Positions 7,664-16,385 of a stretch of DNA of 64,000 bases are shown here, one piece after another. Both the position numbers and the translations under genes were made by a program. The stretch lies in the NCBI GenBank assembly GCA_000985875.1, contig CCRI01000002.1:372001-436000 (forward strand). The letters run 5' to 3'. Every line of letters begins with the position of its first letter. Position 1 is the first letter of the stretch. The notes under the pieces were generated by a model. That model was not told where the DNA came from, did no database searches, and saw nothing but the letters and a program-made list of their open reading frames with translations. Source of the DNA: Neorhizobium galegae bv. officinalis. GTDB lineage: Bacteria; Pseudomonadota; Alphaproteobacteria; Rhizobiales; Rhizobiaceae.

Positions 7664-8608
7664 TCAGTTTTCCGCGAAAGCCTGTTTCATCATCTGGAGA
7701 AAGCCGTCGGTCGATGCCTGTTCGATGACGCGTGCGTTGACCTTGAACTCCGGCCAGCGGGTGCCGAGTTTCGGCGGGTGGATGGCGGAAAAACCGCGGG
7801 TGATTTCACCCGACGTCTCGATGCGCACCACGGCCTCGCGCGAGGATTCGATCAGATCCGGGTCGAGAGCGCAGGCGCAGGTCAGCGAATCCGGATGGGT
7901 GCTGACCGGCCGGCCGTAGCGCGCTTCCGCAGTCTCGCGCGGCACCGCAGAAACCTTCCGGTAGAATTCCGAAAGAGGCGTCTGCATCGCGAAGATCTCG
8001 TCCAGCTGGTCGCCCTCCAGAAGCCCGGAACGCATGGTCAACGTCCAGGTGGACAGCGTGATATCGAAACCCGCCTCGAAGACGATACGGGCGGCTTCCG
8101 GATCGATGAAGAAATTGTATTCGGCGCAGGGCGTGATATTGCCGACCGCATTGTCGGTGCCGCCCATGATCCAGAGGTGGCGCACCGCCTTGGCGATCCG
8201 CGGCTCCTTCATGACCGCCAGGGCGATATTGGTGAGCGGCGCCTGGGCCAGGATATCAATCTCGCCCGGCTCTGCCATCACCCGTTCGATGATGGCATCG
8301 ACCGCATGCATGGTTTCCGGCCGCTGACGGGCGATCGGCAGGTTAGCACCGCTCATTCCATCGTTGCCGTGCATGGTGGATGCTTCCCAGGGCTTCACCA
8401 TGGGGCGGCGGGCGCCGAGATAGACCGGCACCTTTCCAGAGAAACCGGCCACCTCGATGGTCGCCAGAGCGTTTTCAACCTGCTGGTCGAAGGGCACGTT
8501 GCCGACGCAGATAGTCACCGCCTCCAGCGTCGAGCCGGGGGTGCGCATGGCAAGCAGGAGCGAATAGGTGTCGTCTCCCGCCGTATCGGTGTCTATGATC
8601 AGCCGCAT
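7664..8608 (-). CDS. Inosine-uridine-preferring nucleoside hydrolase family protein
   Basis: A 314-residue protein beginning MRLIIDTDTAGDD, the calcium-binding Asp cluster (Asp6, Asp8, Asp12, Asp13) that defines ribonucleoside N-ribohydrolases. Further family landmarks are ILAQAPLTNIALA, WIMGGTDNAVGNITPCAEYNFFIDPEAA and THPDSLTCACALDP, where the Asp is the last metal ligand. It hydrolyses the N-glycosidic bond of a nucleoside to free base and ribose. The start at 8608 sits one base after the stop of the cupin gene. It is the last gene of a six-gene minus-strand operon. The presence of Cys in the PCAEYNFFIDPEAA block is a detail for specificity comparison. Confidence 0.88.
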   Translation of the reverse strand: MRLIIDTDTAGDDTYSLLLAMRTPGSTLEAVTICVGNVPFDQQVENALATIEVAGFSGKVPVYLGARRPMVKPWEASTMHGNDGMSGANLPIARQRPETMHAVDAIIERVMAEPGEIDILAQAPLTNIALAVMKEPRIAKAVRHLWIMGGTDNAVGNITPCAEYNFFIDPEAARIVFEAGFDITLSTWTLTMRSGLLEGDQLDEIFAMQTPLSEFYRKVSAVPRETAEARYGRPVSTHPDSLTCACALDPDLIESSREAVVRIETSGEITRGFSAIHPPKLGTRWPEFKVNARVIEQASTDGFLQMMKQAFAEN

Positions 8609-8609
8609 A

Positions 8610-9539
8610 TCAGTAGAACTCGAAACCCATCGTGCGGGCATGATAGTGGAAACCGCCGTCCTGAACGATCAGGAATTCGGCCCGGGTATCTCCATCATTG
8701 TGGTGGCTATGCTTGGCAGCCGGAGGCGTCACCAGCGTCGCCCATGGCGACCACGCGCATTTGGCATCCGCCACCATCGAATAGGCCGGATCGCCGTTGA
8801 CCACCAGCGTGATCGCGGCGGAGTTGTGCTTGTGCGGCGGCTGGAAACTCCGCGGCTTCAGCGTGTTCAGCGACAGGGTCATCGTCGTTGCGATATTGCG
8901 GCTTGCTTCCGTCTTTTCAGCCGAAAAGATCAGCGCATGGCCGGATGTGCTGGCATTGGCGTTGGTCCCATAAACCACGTCGAGCTGATGGCTGATCTCG
9001 CCTGCCGGATAATGCACGAAGCTGACGGCAGCGCCCTCGCCGACGATCGGCGCCGAAGCATCGAACATCAACTGCGGATCATTGCCCACCAGCCAGAAGA
9101 TGCTGTCCTGGCTCGCAGTGATGGCAGAAGGCACCCCGCCGGGAAGAAGGAAGACGTCTGCCTTGCCCAATAGAGCCTTTTCGTCACCTACAGCGAGAGC
9201 GGCCTTACCCTTGATGACGTACCAGATCGACGCGGTGTTGGTGAGCGTCGTATCGAGGACTTCGCCGGACTTGACCACCGCATAGCGGGCCAGCATCAAC
9301 GGGGTCGTCGCCGGAAAGGGGCACTGCATTTCCGCGGACAGATCGCAGTTGATGAACCCGGTCTTTTCGAGCGCGAAAGCGCTGGTCGGTTCGTCGGTGA
9401 AGATCTTGCCCGGCACCGGCGGAAGCTTGATGTTGAAGGCATTGCCGGAGTTGAAATAGCGGCTGCGCGCCTCGGCAGCATTGGCTGGATTGCGAGGCAG
9501 CTGAACCGGCATTTCGGCCATGTCGTTGACGGTGCTCAT
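8610..9539 (-). CDS. Bicupin protein (gentisate dioxygenase-like fold)
   Basis: A 309-residue protein with two cupin barrels. The C-terminal one carries a metal-binding set (PHKHNS with His236 and His238; KHSHH at 277-281), whereas the N-terminal barrel (about 85-155) lacks the usual His pair and may be structural. The length and arrangement resemble gentisate 1,2-dioxygenase and related ring-cleaving or uncharacterised bicupins. It overlaps the upstream carbamoylase gene by 4 bp and is followed directly by the nucleoside hydrolase. A role in oxygenative ring opening or isomerisation of a heterocycle is plausible but unproven. Confidence 0.75.
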   Translation of the reverse strand: MSTVNDMAEMPVQLPRNPANAAEARSRYFNSGNAFNIKLPPVPGKIFTDEPTSAFALEKTGFINCDLSAEMQCPFPATTPLMLARYAVVKSGEVLDTTLTNTASIWYVIKGKAALAVGDEKALLGKADVFLLPGGVPSAITASQDSIFWLVGNDPQLMFDASAPIVGEGAAVSFVHYPAGEISHQLDVVYGTNANASTSGHALIFSAEKTEASRNIATTMTLSLNTLKPRSFQPPHKHNSAAITLVVNGDPAYSMVADAKCAWSPWATLVTPPAAKHSHHNDGDTRAEFLIVQDGGFHYHARTMGFEFY

Positions 9540-10795
9540 GATGCATCTCCATATTTCTGCGAAAGACCTGTCTGCTCCAGTAGCAGATCGAGAAGAACGG
9601 CCGCGCCGGCTGCGACGTGTTCCGGTTCAGCCCACTCGTCGGGATGATGGCTGAGACCGGCGCGACAGGGGATGAAAATCATCGCACTCGGAGCAAGCGA
9701 CGCCATCTGCCGGGCATCATGCCCTGCCGCCGAAAGCAAATCGAGCGCCCAATAGCCATGGCGGCCGGCGGAACGGCGTATCGCTGCCCGAAGCCCCTCG
9801 TCAAACGTGTTCGAGGGGGCATCGACCAGGCGTTTGATATGGAAGCTGCAGGGATGCGCCTCCTCGGCAGCGATCGCCTCCAGGCGCAGGCCGAGCCGGT
9901 CGAGCACAGCATTGTCCGGATGCCGGAGATCGATGCGGAAGACTGCGCTGGAAGGCACGACCGACGGCGCGTTGGGTTGGATTTCCAGCCGGCCGATAGT
10001 GAATTTCACCACGTCATCGACCGCCATGTCCTGCTGCATGCGCAGCGCCATGCGCACAAACGCCTGCAACGCGTCCTGGCGGCGCTCCATCGGCTCGGTG
10101 CCGGCATGCGCTTCACGTCCGGATATGATGATCTCGTAGGTTTTCTTGCCCTGAATGCCGGAAACGACGCCGATTACCGCACCGGCGCGTTCGAGCACGT
10201 CCGCCTGTTCGATATGCGGTTCGATATAGGCGTGGACGGGAAACCCGAGCGGCCGATGCTCTATATCCGGAAAGGCGGCATGCACGGCGGCCAGTGCCTC
10301 GGCCACGGTGATACCGGCGGCGTCCTTGACCGCCATGACCTCATCCATCGTTCGCTTGCCGGCGAAAAGCTCGGACCCCATCATTCCAGGCGCAAACCGG
10401 CTGCCCTCTTCATTCATCCATGCGACAACCGTGATGGGCCGCTCCGGTATCATGCCTGCCTCGGCTATAGCCGTTACGGCTTCGAGCGCCGCCAGCGTGC
10501 CGAATGCCCCATCAAAAAGACCGCCCGTCGGCTGACTGTCGACATGACTGCCGGCGACGACGGGCGACAGGTGGGGAAACTTGCCGTCGAGTGTCAGAAA
10601 AAGGTTTCCGGCCGCGTCCGTGGAGGGTTTCAAGCCTTCCTCGGCGCTCCATGCGATGATGCGGCGCCAGCTGAGAATTTCCTCGGCCGACAGGGCCTGG
10701 CGATTGACGCCCTTCTCGGGCAGGGCGCCATCTCTGCCGAGTTCCATGAGCCGCGACCACAGCCGCTCCGGGGATATCGAGGCCACGCCGGTCAT
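9536..10795 (-). CDS. M20-family amidohydrolase (N-carbamoyl-amino-acid hydrolase/allantoate amidohydrolase type)
   Basis: A 419-residue binuclear-metal amidohydrolase. Family landmarks are AGSHVDSQPTGGLFDGAFG (His84 and Asp95 as ligands), NEEGSRFAPGMMGS (the Glu pair), EPHIEQ near residue 193, and the dimerisation region with HAGTEPM. Members hydrolyse ureido groups: N-carbamoyl-L-amino acids, N-carbamoyl-beta-alanine (pyrimidine degradation), allantoate or ureidoglycolate. It lies four bases after the alpha/beta-hydrolase gene and overlaps the cupin gene by 4 bp. Together with a nucleoside hydrolase in the same operon, a ureido intermediate of base degradation is an attractive substrate. 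Confidence 0.87.
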   Translation of the reverse strand: MTGVASISPERLWSRLMELGRDGALPEKGVNRQALSAEEILSWRRIIAWSAEEGLKPSTDAAGNLFLTLDGKFPHLSPVVAGSHVDSQPTGGLFDGAFGTLAALEAVTAIAEAGMIPERPITVVAWMNEEGSRFAPGMMGSELFAGKRTMDEVMAVKDAAGITVAEALAAVHAAFPDIEHRPLGFPVHAYIEPHIEQADVLERAGAVIGVVSGIQGKKTYEIIISGREAHAGTEPMERRQDALQAFVRMALRMQQDMAVDDVVKFTIGRLEIQPNAPSVVPSSAVFRIDLRHPDNAVLDRLGLRLEAIAAEEAHPCSFHIKRLVDAPSNTFDEGLRAAIRRSAGRHGYWALDLLSAAGHDARQMASLAPSAMIFIPCRAGLSHHPDEWAEPEHVAAGAAVLLDLLLEQTGLSQKYGDAS

Positions 10796-10799
10796 TGCG

Positions 10800-11678
10800 C
10801 TATTCCGTCCGCATCACCTGTCCCGGATCGGCGCGCGGATCGCGCACTTTCCAGGCGCCCGCTTCCACCTGGCCGATAAAATCGGATACCAGCGTGTTGA
10901 ACAGGGCGGGTTCCTCGAGATTGAGCGTATGCCCGGTCTTCGGCAGGATCGCGAGGCCGCTGGCGGGAAGCGTCTTCTTCAGGAAGATGCTCGGCTGGAG
11001 GCAATGATCGTCCTCGTCGCCGGACATGATCAGGGTCGGAACCATCATCTTCTTCAGTTCGTCTTCCAGGTCCCAGAAAGATGGCCGGCGGCACTGTACG
11101 CCGCGCATGGTGTTGGCCGCGCCAACGGCGGAGTGCCGCGACAGCCGCTCCGCAAAGGCTGCCCAGCCGCGCGGATCCTTGTTCTGGAACTGCACGCGGC
11201 TTGCGCCGAGCGAATAGATCTTCGAGAAACCGACCGGATCCTTTTCGAAATTATCGGCGACCTTCAGCGACGTATTGCGGAAATAATCGGCCGTGGCGCG
11301 CTCCGTACCGTAACCGGCACCGGCGACCGTCAGCGATAGCGCCCGCTCAGGGAAGCGCAGGCCGAAATGCAGCGTCGCAAAACCGCCCATCGACAGGCCG
11401 ACGATATGGGCCTTCTCGATGCCGAGACCGTCGAGCACAGCCAGGGCATCTTCTGCCGCCAGCGCCTGCGAATACTGTTCGACATCCGCCGGGATATCGG
11501 ACGGAGCATAACCGCGGGCCGCATAGGTGATGCAGCGGTTGCGCCGGGGAAAAAAGCTCATCTGCGGTTCCCAGGCGTCGTAATTGCCGCCGAACTCGTG
11601 GATGAACAGGATCGGCGTTCCGGTCTCGCCTGCCGTTTCGTAATAGAGCTTGATGCCATCCTTGCTGGTCACGAACAT
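10800..11678 (-). CDS. Alpha/beta-fold hydrolase
   Basis: A 292-residue alpha/beta-hydrolase with the nucleophile elbow GLSMGG (Ser96), oxyanion region FIHEFGGNYDAW at residues 25-36, an acid following MVPTLIMSGDEDDH, and the catalytic histidine in KTGHTLNLEEP near residue 257. There is no signal peptide, so it acts in the cytosol. It is similar in organisation to enol-lactonases and aminoacrylate-type hydrolases, but specificity cannot be fixed. It follows the aminotransferase gene by 44 bases within the same operon. Confidence 0.85.
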   Translation of the reverse strand: MFVTSKDGIKLYYETAGETGTPILFIHEFGGNYDAWEPQMSFFPRRNRCITYAARGYAPSDIPADVEQYSQALAAEDALAVLDGLGIEKAHIVGLSMGGFATLHFGLRFPERALSLTVAGAGYGTERATADYFRNTSLKVADNFEKDPVGFSKIYSLGASRVQFQNKDPRGWAAFAERLSRHSAVGAANTMRGVQCRRPSFWDLEDELKKMMVPTLIMSGDEDDHCLQPSIFLKKTLPASGLAILPKTGHTLNLEEPALFNTLVSDFIGQVEAGAWKVRDPRADPGQVMRTE

Positions 11679-11722
11679 GAACCGGCTACTCCCGTATATG
11701 CTGCTGGGTCAAGAGACCGGCC

Positions 11723-12853
11723 CTAGAAGAGGGCCGGCACGTCGTTCAGTGTGCGCGCGGTCGCGATATAGCCGGGCAGGCCTTCGCAGAAGCGTTCGGC
11801 CCAGGCTGATGGCACCGAGGTCGAGACCTTGATGAACCGGTCGCCGAAACGCGCCGTGTGGTACCGACCCTGCCGGATCATGACGCCTTCGCGGCGGGCC
11901 GCCTCGACGATCGCTTCGGGCAAAACGCCGGTGGCCGCCGTTTCCAGCACGAGGAAATTGCCGTGCGACGGCTGGACCGGCACTGTGATGCCGGCAGCTT
12001 CCGCGGCCGCGACGATCATCGCCTTGTTCGCCCTGTCGATAGTCCGTACGTCCTTCATCCATTCGGTTTTGACCGAAAGCCCGGCCATCGCGGCGCGTTG
12101 GGCGACGACAGATGCACCGAGCACGGAGGTCGAGGCGGACGAAAACTCGTCGACCAGCGCGGGGGATGCGACGAGCGCGCCGATGCGCATGCCGGCGAGC
12201 CCCAGCCACTTGGAAAAGCTCAGCGAAACGACGGTACCTTCCGGCGCGACCTGCAGGACAGGCGTGTGGCCGTCGGCGAAATCGCGGTAGGTGCAGTCGT
12301 GGATCATCAAGGCGCCGACCGAACGGGCGATCTCGGCAAAGGCCTCGATTTCCTCGCGGTCGTAGCGGATGCCGAGCGGATTGTTGGGATCGACGATGTA
12401 GATCAGCGCGCAACGCTCATCGACGGCAGCCCGCAGGGCATCCGGGGTCAGCTTGTATTTGGTCGCAGGGTCATAGATCGGAATCTGGATGACTTCGGCG
12501 CCGGCCTGTTCGGCAAACATGCACGGCCATTTCCAGGTCGGGTCCGTCGTCACCAGTGTCGTGCCGGGCCTGGCGCGCGCCTTGCAGATCATCGCCAGCG
12601 CATTGACGCCGCCTTCCGTCACCAGCGCCTCTGCCGACAGGACGCCGAGATCGGCGACAATCCCGGCTCGAAGCGCCTCAAAACCCATCGGCGGCGCGTA
12701 GGCATTGAATTCACCTGCCTCGACCGAGCGGATCATGGCCTCGCGAACAGCGGGATGCGCGGGGATGTGGTTGGTGTTCTGCCCCATCCACGCCAGGTCC
12801 GGCGTGGAGAACAAGTCGTCGAAATAGCGGTTTCGAATGCGGGCGTCGCTCAT
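11723..12853 (-). CDS. PLP-dependent aminotransferase, class I/II
   Basis: A 376-residue fold-type I aminotransferase. Diagnostic residues are Asn158 in DPNNPLG, Asp186 in MIHDCTYRDF that pairs with the cofactor ring nitrogen, Lys215 in LSFSKWLGLAGMR that forms the Schiff base, and Arg223 near the phosphate. The C-terminal substrate-carboxylate Arg is likely in GDRFIKVSTS. The start at 12853 sits five bases downstream of the SDR gene; an upstream in-frame extension is translation through that gene and was rejected. It probably removes or exchanges the amino group of a product released by the carbamoylase in the same operon. The exact substrate is unknown. Confidence 0.87.
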   Translation of the reverse strand: MSDARIRNRYFDDLFSTPDLAWMGQNTNHIPAHPAVREAMIRSVEAGEFNAYAPPMGFEALRAGIVADLGVLSAEALVTEGGVNALAMICKARARPGTTLVTTDPTWKWPCMFAEQAGAEVIQIPIYDPATKYKLTPDALRAAVDERCALIYIVDPNNPLGIRYDREEIEAFAEIARSVGALMIHDCTYRDFADGHTPVLQVAPEGTVVSLSFSKWLGLAGMRIGALVASPALVDEFSSASTSVLGASVVAQRAAMAGLSVKTEWMKDVRTIDRANKAMIVAAAEAAGITVPVQPSHGNFLVLETAATGVLPEAIVEAARREGVMIRQGRYHTARFGDRFIKVSTSVPSAWAERFCEGLPGYIATARTLNDVPALF

Positions 12854-12858
12854 GATCG

Positions 12859-13659
12859 TCAGATCACCGAACCACGCGCCGCGATACCGCCGTCGATGGT
12901 GACGACCGTGCCGGTGATATAACCGGCCTTGGGCGAGGCGAGGAAGGCGCAGAGATCGGCGACTTCCTCGGCCGTAGCCGGGCGCTTGCCCGGATACTTG
13001 TCGTAGAGTTCCTTCCAACGGCTCTCATCACCGAGCATGTCGATCGCCTTGCGCTTCATGATCTTGAACATCCGCGCGGTATCGACCGGCCCGGGATTGA
13101 CGCCGATGACGCGGATGCCCTGATCGAGACTGCGGCCGCCGAGTGCCTTGGTGAAGCTCATCAGCGCTGCGTTACCGGTCGAGCCGGCAAAATAGGCGGC
13201 ATCCCAGTTTTCGCCGGAATTGCCGATGACGTTGATGATGACGCCGTCGCGACCCTTGCGGCGCTTCCAGAATTCGCGCGAAAGGGTAATGTAGCCGAAG
13301 ACCTTGAGATCGAAACCACGGCGGATGGCCTCGTCGGTGACGTCCTCGATCGAACCGGCGGGGATATCACCCGCGTTGTTGATCAGGATATCATAGTCGC
13401 CACAGGCCTTGTCGAGTGCGACCATTGCTTCGGTCGTGCTCAGATCCGCCTCGTGCACGGTAACGTTGACCGGATACTGGGCGAGTTCCTTCTTAAGGGC
13501 CTGCATGGCTGCGCCGTTGCGGGCGGCCAGGTGGAGGTGACATCCTTCAGCGGCCAGAACCTTCGCGATCGCGTAGCCGATGCCTTGGGATGCTCCGGTG
13601 ATGAGGGCCGTTTTGCCGGCAAGATTCAGTTCCACCTGCGTCTCCTGTGCTGAATACAT
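12859..13659 (-). CDS. SDR-family protein lacking the catalytic lysine
   Basis: A 266-residue classical SDR fold: cofactor loop TGASQGIG (21-28), ADLS after strand 4, NNAG at 94-97, and the C-terminal TGTVVTIDGG. The catalytic tetrad is disturbed: where YxxxK is expected the protein has YFAGS (Tyr156, Ser160), so the lysine that lowers the tyrosine pKa is absent. This STGNAAL variant may define a subfamily with altered or lost redox chemistry. It is the first gene of the operon running to 7664. The start at 13659 was chosen because little family sequence precedes it, but ATGs at 13683 and 13731 are possible and no site has a strong ribosome-binding sequence. Confidence 0.8.
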   Translation of the reverse strand: MYSAQETQVELNLAGKTALITGASQGIGYAIAKVLAAEGCHLHLAARNGAAMQALKKELAQYPVNVTVHEADLSTTEAMVALDKACGDYDILINNAGDIPAGSIEDVTDEAIRRGFDLKVFGYITLSREFWKRRKGRDGVIINVIGNSGENWDAAYFAGSTGNAALMSFTKALGGRSLDQGIRVIGVNPGPVDTARMFKIMKRKAIDMLGDESRWKELYDKYPGKRPATAEEVADLCAFLASPKAGYITGTVVTIDGGIAARGSVI

Positions 13660-13844
13660 ATTTATCTTTTTTGCATACGCCATTTCTGCGCTCTGTCCAT
13701 GGATTTTTTGCCAAGGCCTGAAATTTTCCACCTGATAAAGAGGGTTTAATGGCTATCTTATTCCAATATGCCGTCAATATAGGCAAAATGAGAAGGAAAT
13801 CAGCCAAATAAATAGGCGAAGCAGGTTGCGCGACAAAAAAGTAA

Positions 13845-13854
13845 TATACGTATA
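13845..13854. promoter_or_regulatory. Palindrome in divergent promoter (candidate GntR/FCD operator)
   Basis: The perfect palindrome TATACGTATA lies in the A+T-rich 296-base gap between the minus-strand catabolic operon and the plus-strand sugar-type ABC operon. GntR/FadR-type regulators bind short palindromes of this kind, and the last gene of the ABC operon (19034) encodes one. Related sequence (ACGTATA) recurs at about 19028-19034 just before that regulator gene, and GTATAC occurs near 18988. Common control of both operons by this regulator is inference. Confidence 0.35.
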
Positions 13855-13955
13855 CATTTATCTATTGCACGAATACATGTTCCGTCCCTTAATGTCCGGA
13901 TGGCAGGACCAGCAGGTCTCTGGAATTTTCAAGAGCAAAAGGCCTCAAAGCCGGC

Positions 13956-15041
13956 ATGGCAGACGTTCAGCTTAAAAAGGTGGGCAAGACCTACGAGAGT
14001 GCTTCGGCAACCACGATCGATGGACTTGACCTGCATATTCGCAGCGGTGAATTCGTGGTGCTTGTCGGCCCCTCGGGCTGCGGCAAGTCCACGACGCTGC
14101 GCATGATTGCCGGCCTGGAAGAGGTCAGCAGCGGCGAGATCTGGATCGGCGAGCGTCGGGTTGACGAGCTCGATCCGCGCGAGCGCGACATCGCCATGGT
14201 TTTCCAGAACTACGCGCTCTATCCGCATATGACCGTCGCCCAGAACATGAGTTTCGGCCTGCGACTCGCCAAAGTGGACAAAGCGGAAATACGCCGCAAG
14301 GTCGAGGAAGCCGCCAAAGTGCTGGAGATCTCCGCACTGTTGAACCGGCGGCCGAAGCAGCTTTCCGGCGGCCAGCGGCAGCGTGTTGCGATGGGGCGCG
14401 CCATGGTTCGTGATCCGGCAGTCTTCCTATTCGACGAACCGCTTTCCAATCTGGACGCCAAGCTGCGCGGACAGATGCGCACGGAAATCCGCCGGCTGCA
14501 CAAGCGCCTGAAGGCGACAACCGTTTACGTGACCCACGACCAGGTCGAGGCGATGACGCTCGCCGATCGCGTCGTGGTGCTGAACAACGGCAAGATCGAG
14601 CAGCAGGGCACCCCGCAGGAACTCTATGAACGTCCCGCCACCCGCTTCGTGGCCGGGTTCATCGGTAGCCCCTCGATGAACTTCCTCCCGGCGCAGGTTG
14701 CCCTGGACGGCGGGGCGCCGGTGCTGAAACTCAACAATTCCACCCTGCCGTCGCCAGCCGACCGGCGCGATGCTCTCCTTGCCTATGTGGGCAAGACGGT
14801 CGAAGTGGGTCTGAGGCCGGAACACTTCCTGGCCGGCGACGGCGAGCCGGATTTTTCGGTTCCCGTCGATATGGCCGAACTGCTCGGACCCACCACGCTG
14901 GTTCACTTCACCCTTGCCGGCGTGCCCTGCGCAGCCATGCTTGCGCCGCAGCACGCGCTCCCCGAAGGAGGTCAGCAGCCGCTCCGCATCGCCCAAGACC
15001 GCATGTCGCTTTTCGACCCCGATACCGGCGGCGCCATCTGA
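13956..15041 (+). CDS. ABC transporter ATP-binding protein (MalK/UgpC type)
   Basis: A 361-residue ATPase with Walker [10 protein letters not shown] near residue 37, Q-loop [13 protein letters not shown], signature [14 protein letters not shown], Walker [17 protein letters not shown] and H-loop [15 protein letters not shown]. The C-terminal third (about 235-361) is the OB-like MalK/TOBE regulatory domain. This class energises CUT1 carbohydrate importers. It is the first gene of a plus-strand operon continuing with the solute-binding protein (39-base gap) and two permeases. The substrate is not determined by this subunit. Confidence 0.9.
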   Translation: MADVQLKKVGKTYESASATTIDGLDLHIRSGEFVVLVGPSGCGKSTTLRMIAGLEEVSSGEIWIGERRVDELDPRERDIAMVFQNYALYPHMTVAQNMSFGLRLAKVDKAEIRRKVEEAAKVLEISALLNRRPKQLSGGQRQRVAMGRAMVRDPAVFLFDEPLSNLDAKLRGQMRTEIRRLHKRLKATTVYVTHDQVEAMTLADRVVVLNNGKIEQQGTPQELYERPATRFVAGFIGSPSMNFLPAQVALDGGAPVLKLNNSTLPSPADRRDALLAYVGKTVEVGLRPEHFLAGDGEPDFSVPVDMAELLGPTTLVHFTLAGVPCAAMLAPQHALPEGGQQPLRIAQDRMSLFDPDTGGAI

Positions 15042-15080
15042 AAGACGCTGTCCGTTAAAACACCAGAAGGAGAACGGCTG

Positions 15081-16385
15081 ATGAAGATCTATTCTATCGT
15101 TTTTGCCAGTCTGCTCGGCGCCACGGCGTTGGGTGCGACCGGCGCCAACGCGCAAAGCACGCCTGCCTGCACCGGCGAAACCGTGACGCTGCGCATCCTG
15201 CGCACGCCTGGCAACTACCCCTATCCCAAGCCGATGGAAGCGTGGCAGAAGGAAAACCCTTGCGTCAAGTTCGACGTCAACGAAGTCCCGTTCCCGCAGC
15301 TCGCGGACACGATTTCGGTTCAGGCAGCCAGCTCCAATCCGCCTGATATCATCGTTTATGACGGCCCGAACACCCAGTCCTACGCGGCTGCCGGCATCCT
15401 GCTGCCGATCACCAAATACCTGCCGAAGGGCTGGGATGACGACATCCTGCCGGCCACCAAGGCCGAGCACAGCTACAATGGCGAGGTTTATTCGCCAGGC
15501 ATCGAGCAGACCACCGTTGCCATGTACTACAACAAGAAGCTGGTCGAAGCCGCAGGCGTGAAGCCGCCGCAGACGCTTGCCGAGGCATGGACATGGCCCC
15601 AGGCGCTCGAAGCCTTCAAGAAGTGCCAACAGGGTCCGGCAGGTGCCGCCACGGTCTGGGGCCTCGGCCCGACCCGCTTCGGCAACGGGCAGCCGGGTCT
15701 CGTCTATCAGGACCTGATCTACCAGCGCTCCGCCGGCGACCCGAAGGCAGCCCCGACCAGCAGCGCCTACAAGACCTTTTGGGCGTTCGCGCCGGACGGC
15801 AAGACGGCTGAGGGCTATCTCAATACGCCGGAAGCCGTCGAAGCGCTGAAATTCTACCAGTCGATGTTCAATGCCGAAGGTGTTGCGCCGAAGGTCGGCA
15901 TTCCGAATGCCTTCTTCGACGCCAAGGCCTGCTTCTACATCGACACTCCGGCGGCCGGCAACGCGCTGATCAAGGATCCGAAGATCGAATGGGGTATCAC
16001 GCCGCTGCCGTATTTCAAGACGCCGGTCGTGCATACGGGCTCGACCACGTTCGGTGCGACCGCCCGCTCCAAACATCCCGAGATCGCCGCAAAGTTCGTA
16101 GTCGATATGTCATGGGGCGAATATGCCTATATGAACGTCAGCCAGCGCGGCAATCTGCCGACATTGAAGAGCCTGTTCTCCCGCTTCGATGTCTACAATA
16201 AATATCCGATGAAGGTGTTCGTCGATCAGCTGCAGTCCTGGGGCCAGCCGCGCCCGCCGGGCCCGAAATTCGCCCAGTATGACAAGATTGTCAGCGAGGC
16301 TCTTCGCGGCGTTGCCTTCGGTGGCAATCCGGCAGAACTGATGGCGGACGCTGAAAAGAAGGTTCAGCGTATCCTCGACCGATAA
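15081..16385 (+). CDS. Family 1 (sugar-type) ABC solute-binding protein
   Basis: A 434-residue exported binding protein with signal peptide ending near ANAQS (residue 25) and a good AAGGAG ribosome site. Family 1 features include AWQKENPCVKFDV, PDIIVYDGPNTQSYAAAG, MYYNKKLVEAAG and a KHPEIAAKFVVDM segment near the end. The mature protein has cysteines at three places (near the N-terminus, KKCQQG and KACFY), possibly forming a disulfide. It delivers its ligand to the permease pair that follows. The ligand is unknown; the neighbouring nucleoside hydrolase operon makes a glycoside or nucleoside-like compound conceivable. Confidence 0.88.
   Translation: MKIYSIVFASLLGATALGATGANAQSTPACTGETVTLRILRTPGNYPYPKPMEAWQKENPCVKFDVNEVPFPQLADTISVQAASSNPPDIIVYDGPNTQSYAAAGILLPITKYLPKGWDDDILPATKAEHSYNGEVYSPGIEQTTVAMYYNKKLVEAAGVKPPQTLAEAWTWPQALEAFKKCQQGPAGAATVWGLGPTRFGNGQPGLVYQDLIYQRSAGDPKAAPTSSAYKTFWAFAPDGKTAEGYLNTPEAVEALKFYQSMFNAEGVAPKVGIPNAFFDAKACFYIDTPAAGNALIKDPKIEWGITPLPYFKTPVVHTGSTTFGATARSKHPEIAAKFVVDMSWGEYAYMNVSQRGNLPTLKSLFSRFDVYNKYPMKVFVDQLQSWGQPRPPGPKFAQYDKIVSEALRGVAFGGNPAELMADAEKKVQRILDR

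Noticed and set aside
14427-16076. A 549-codon open frame on the minus strand
   Set aside because: It is antisense to the sugar-type ATPase and binding-protein genes, and its composition is typical of GC-rich antisense frames.
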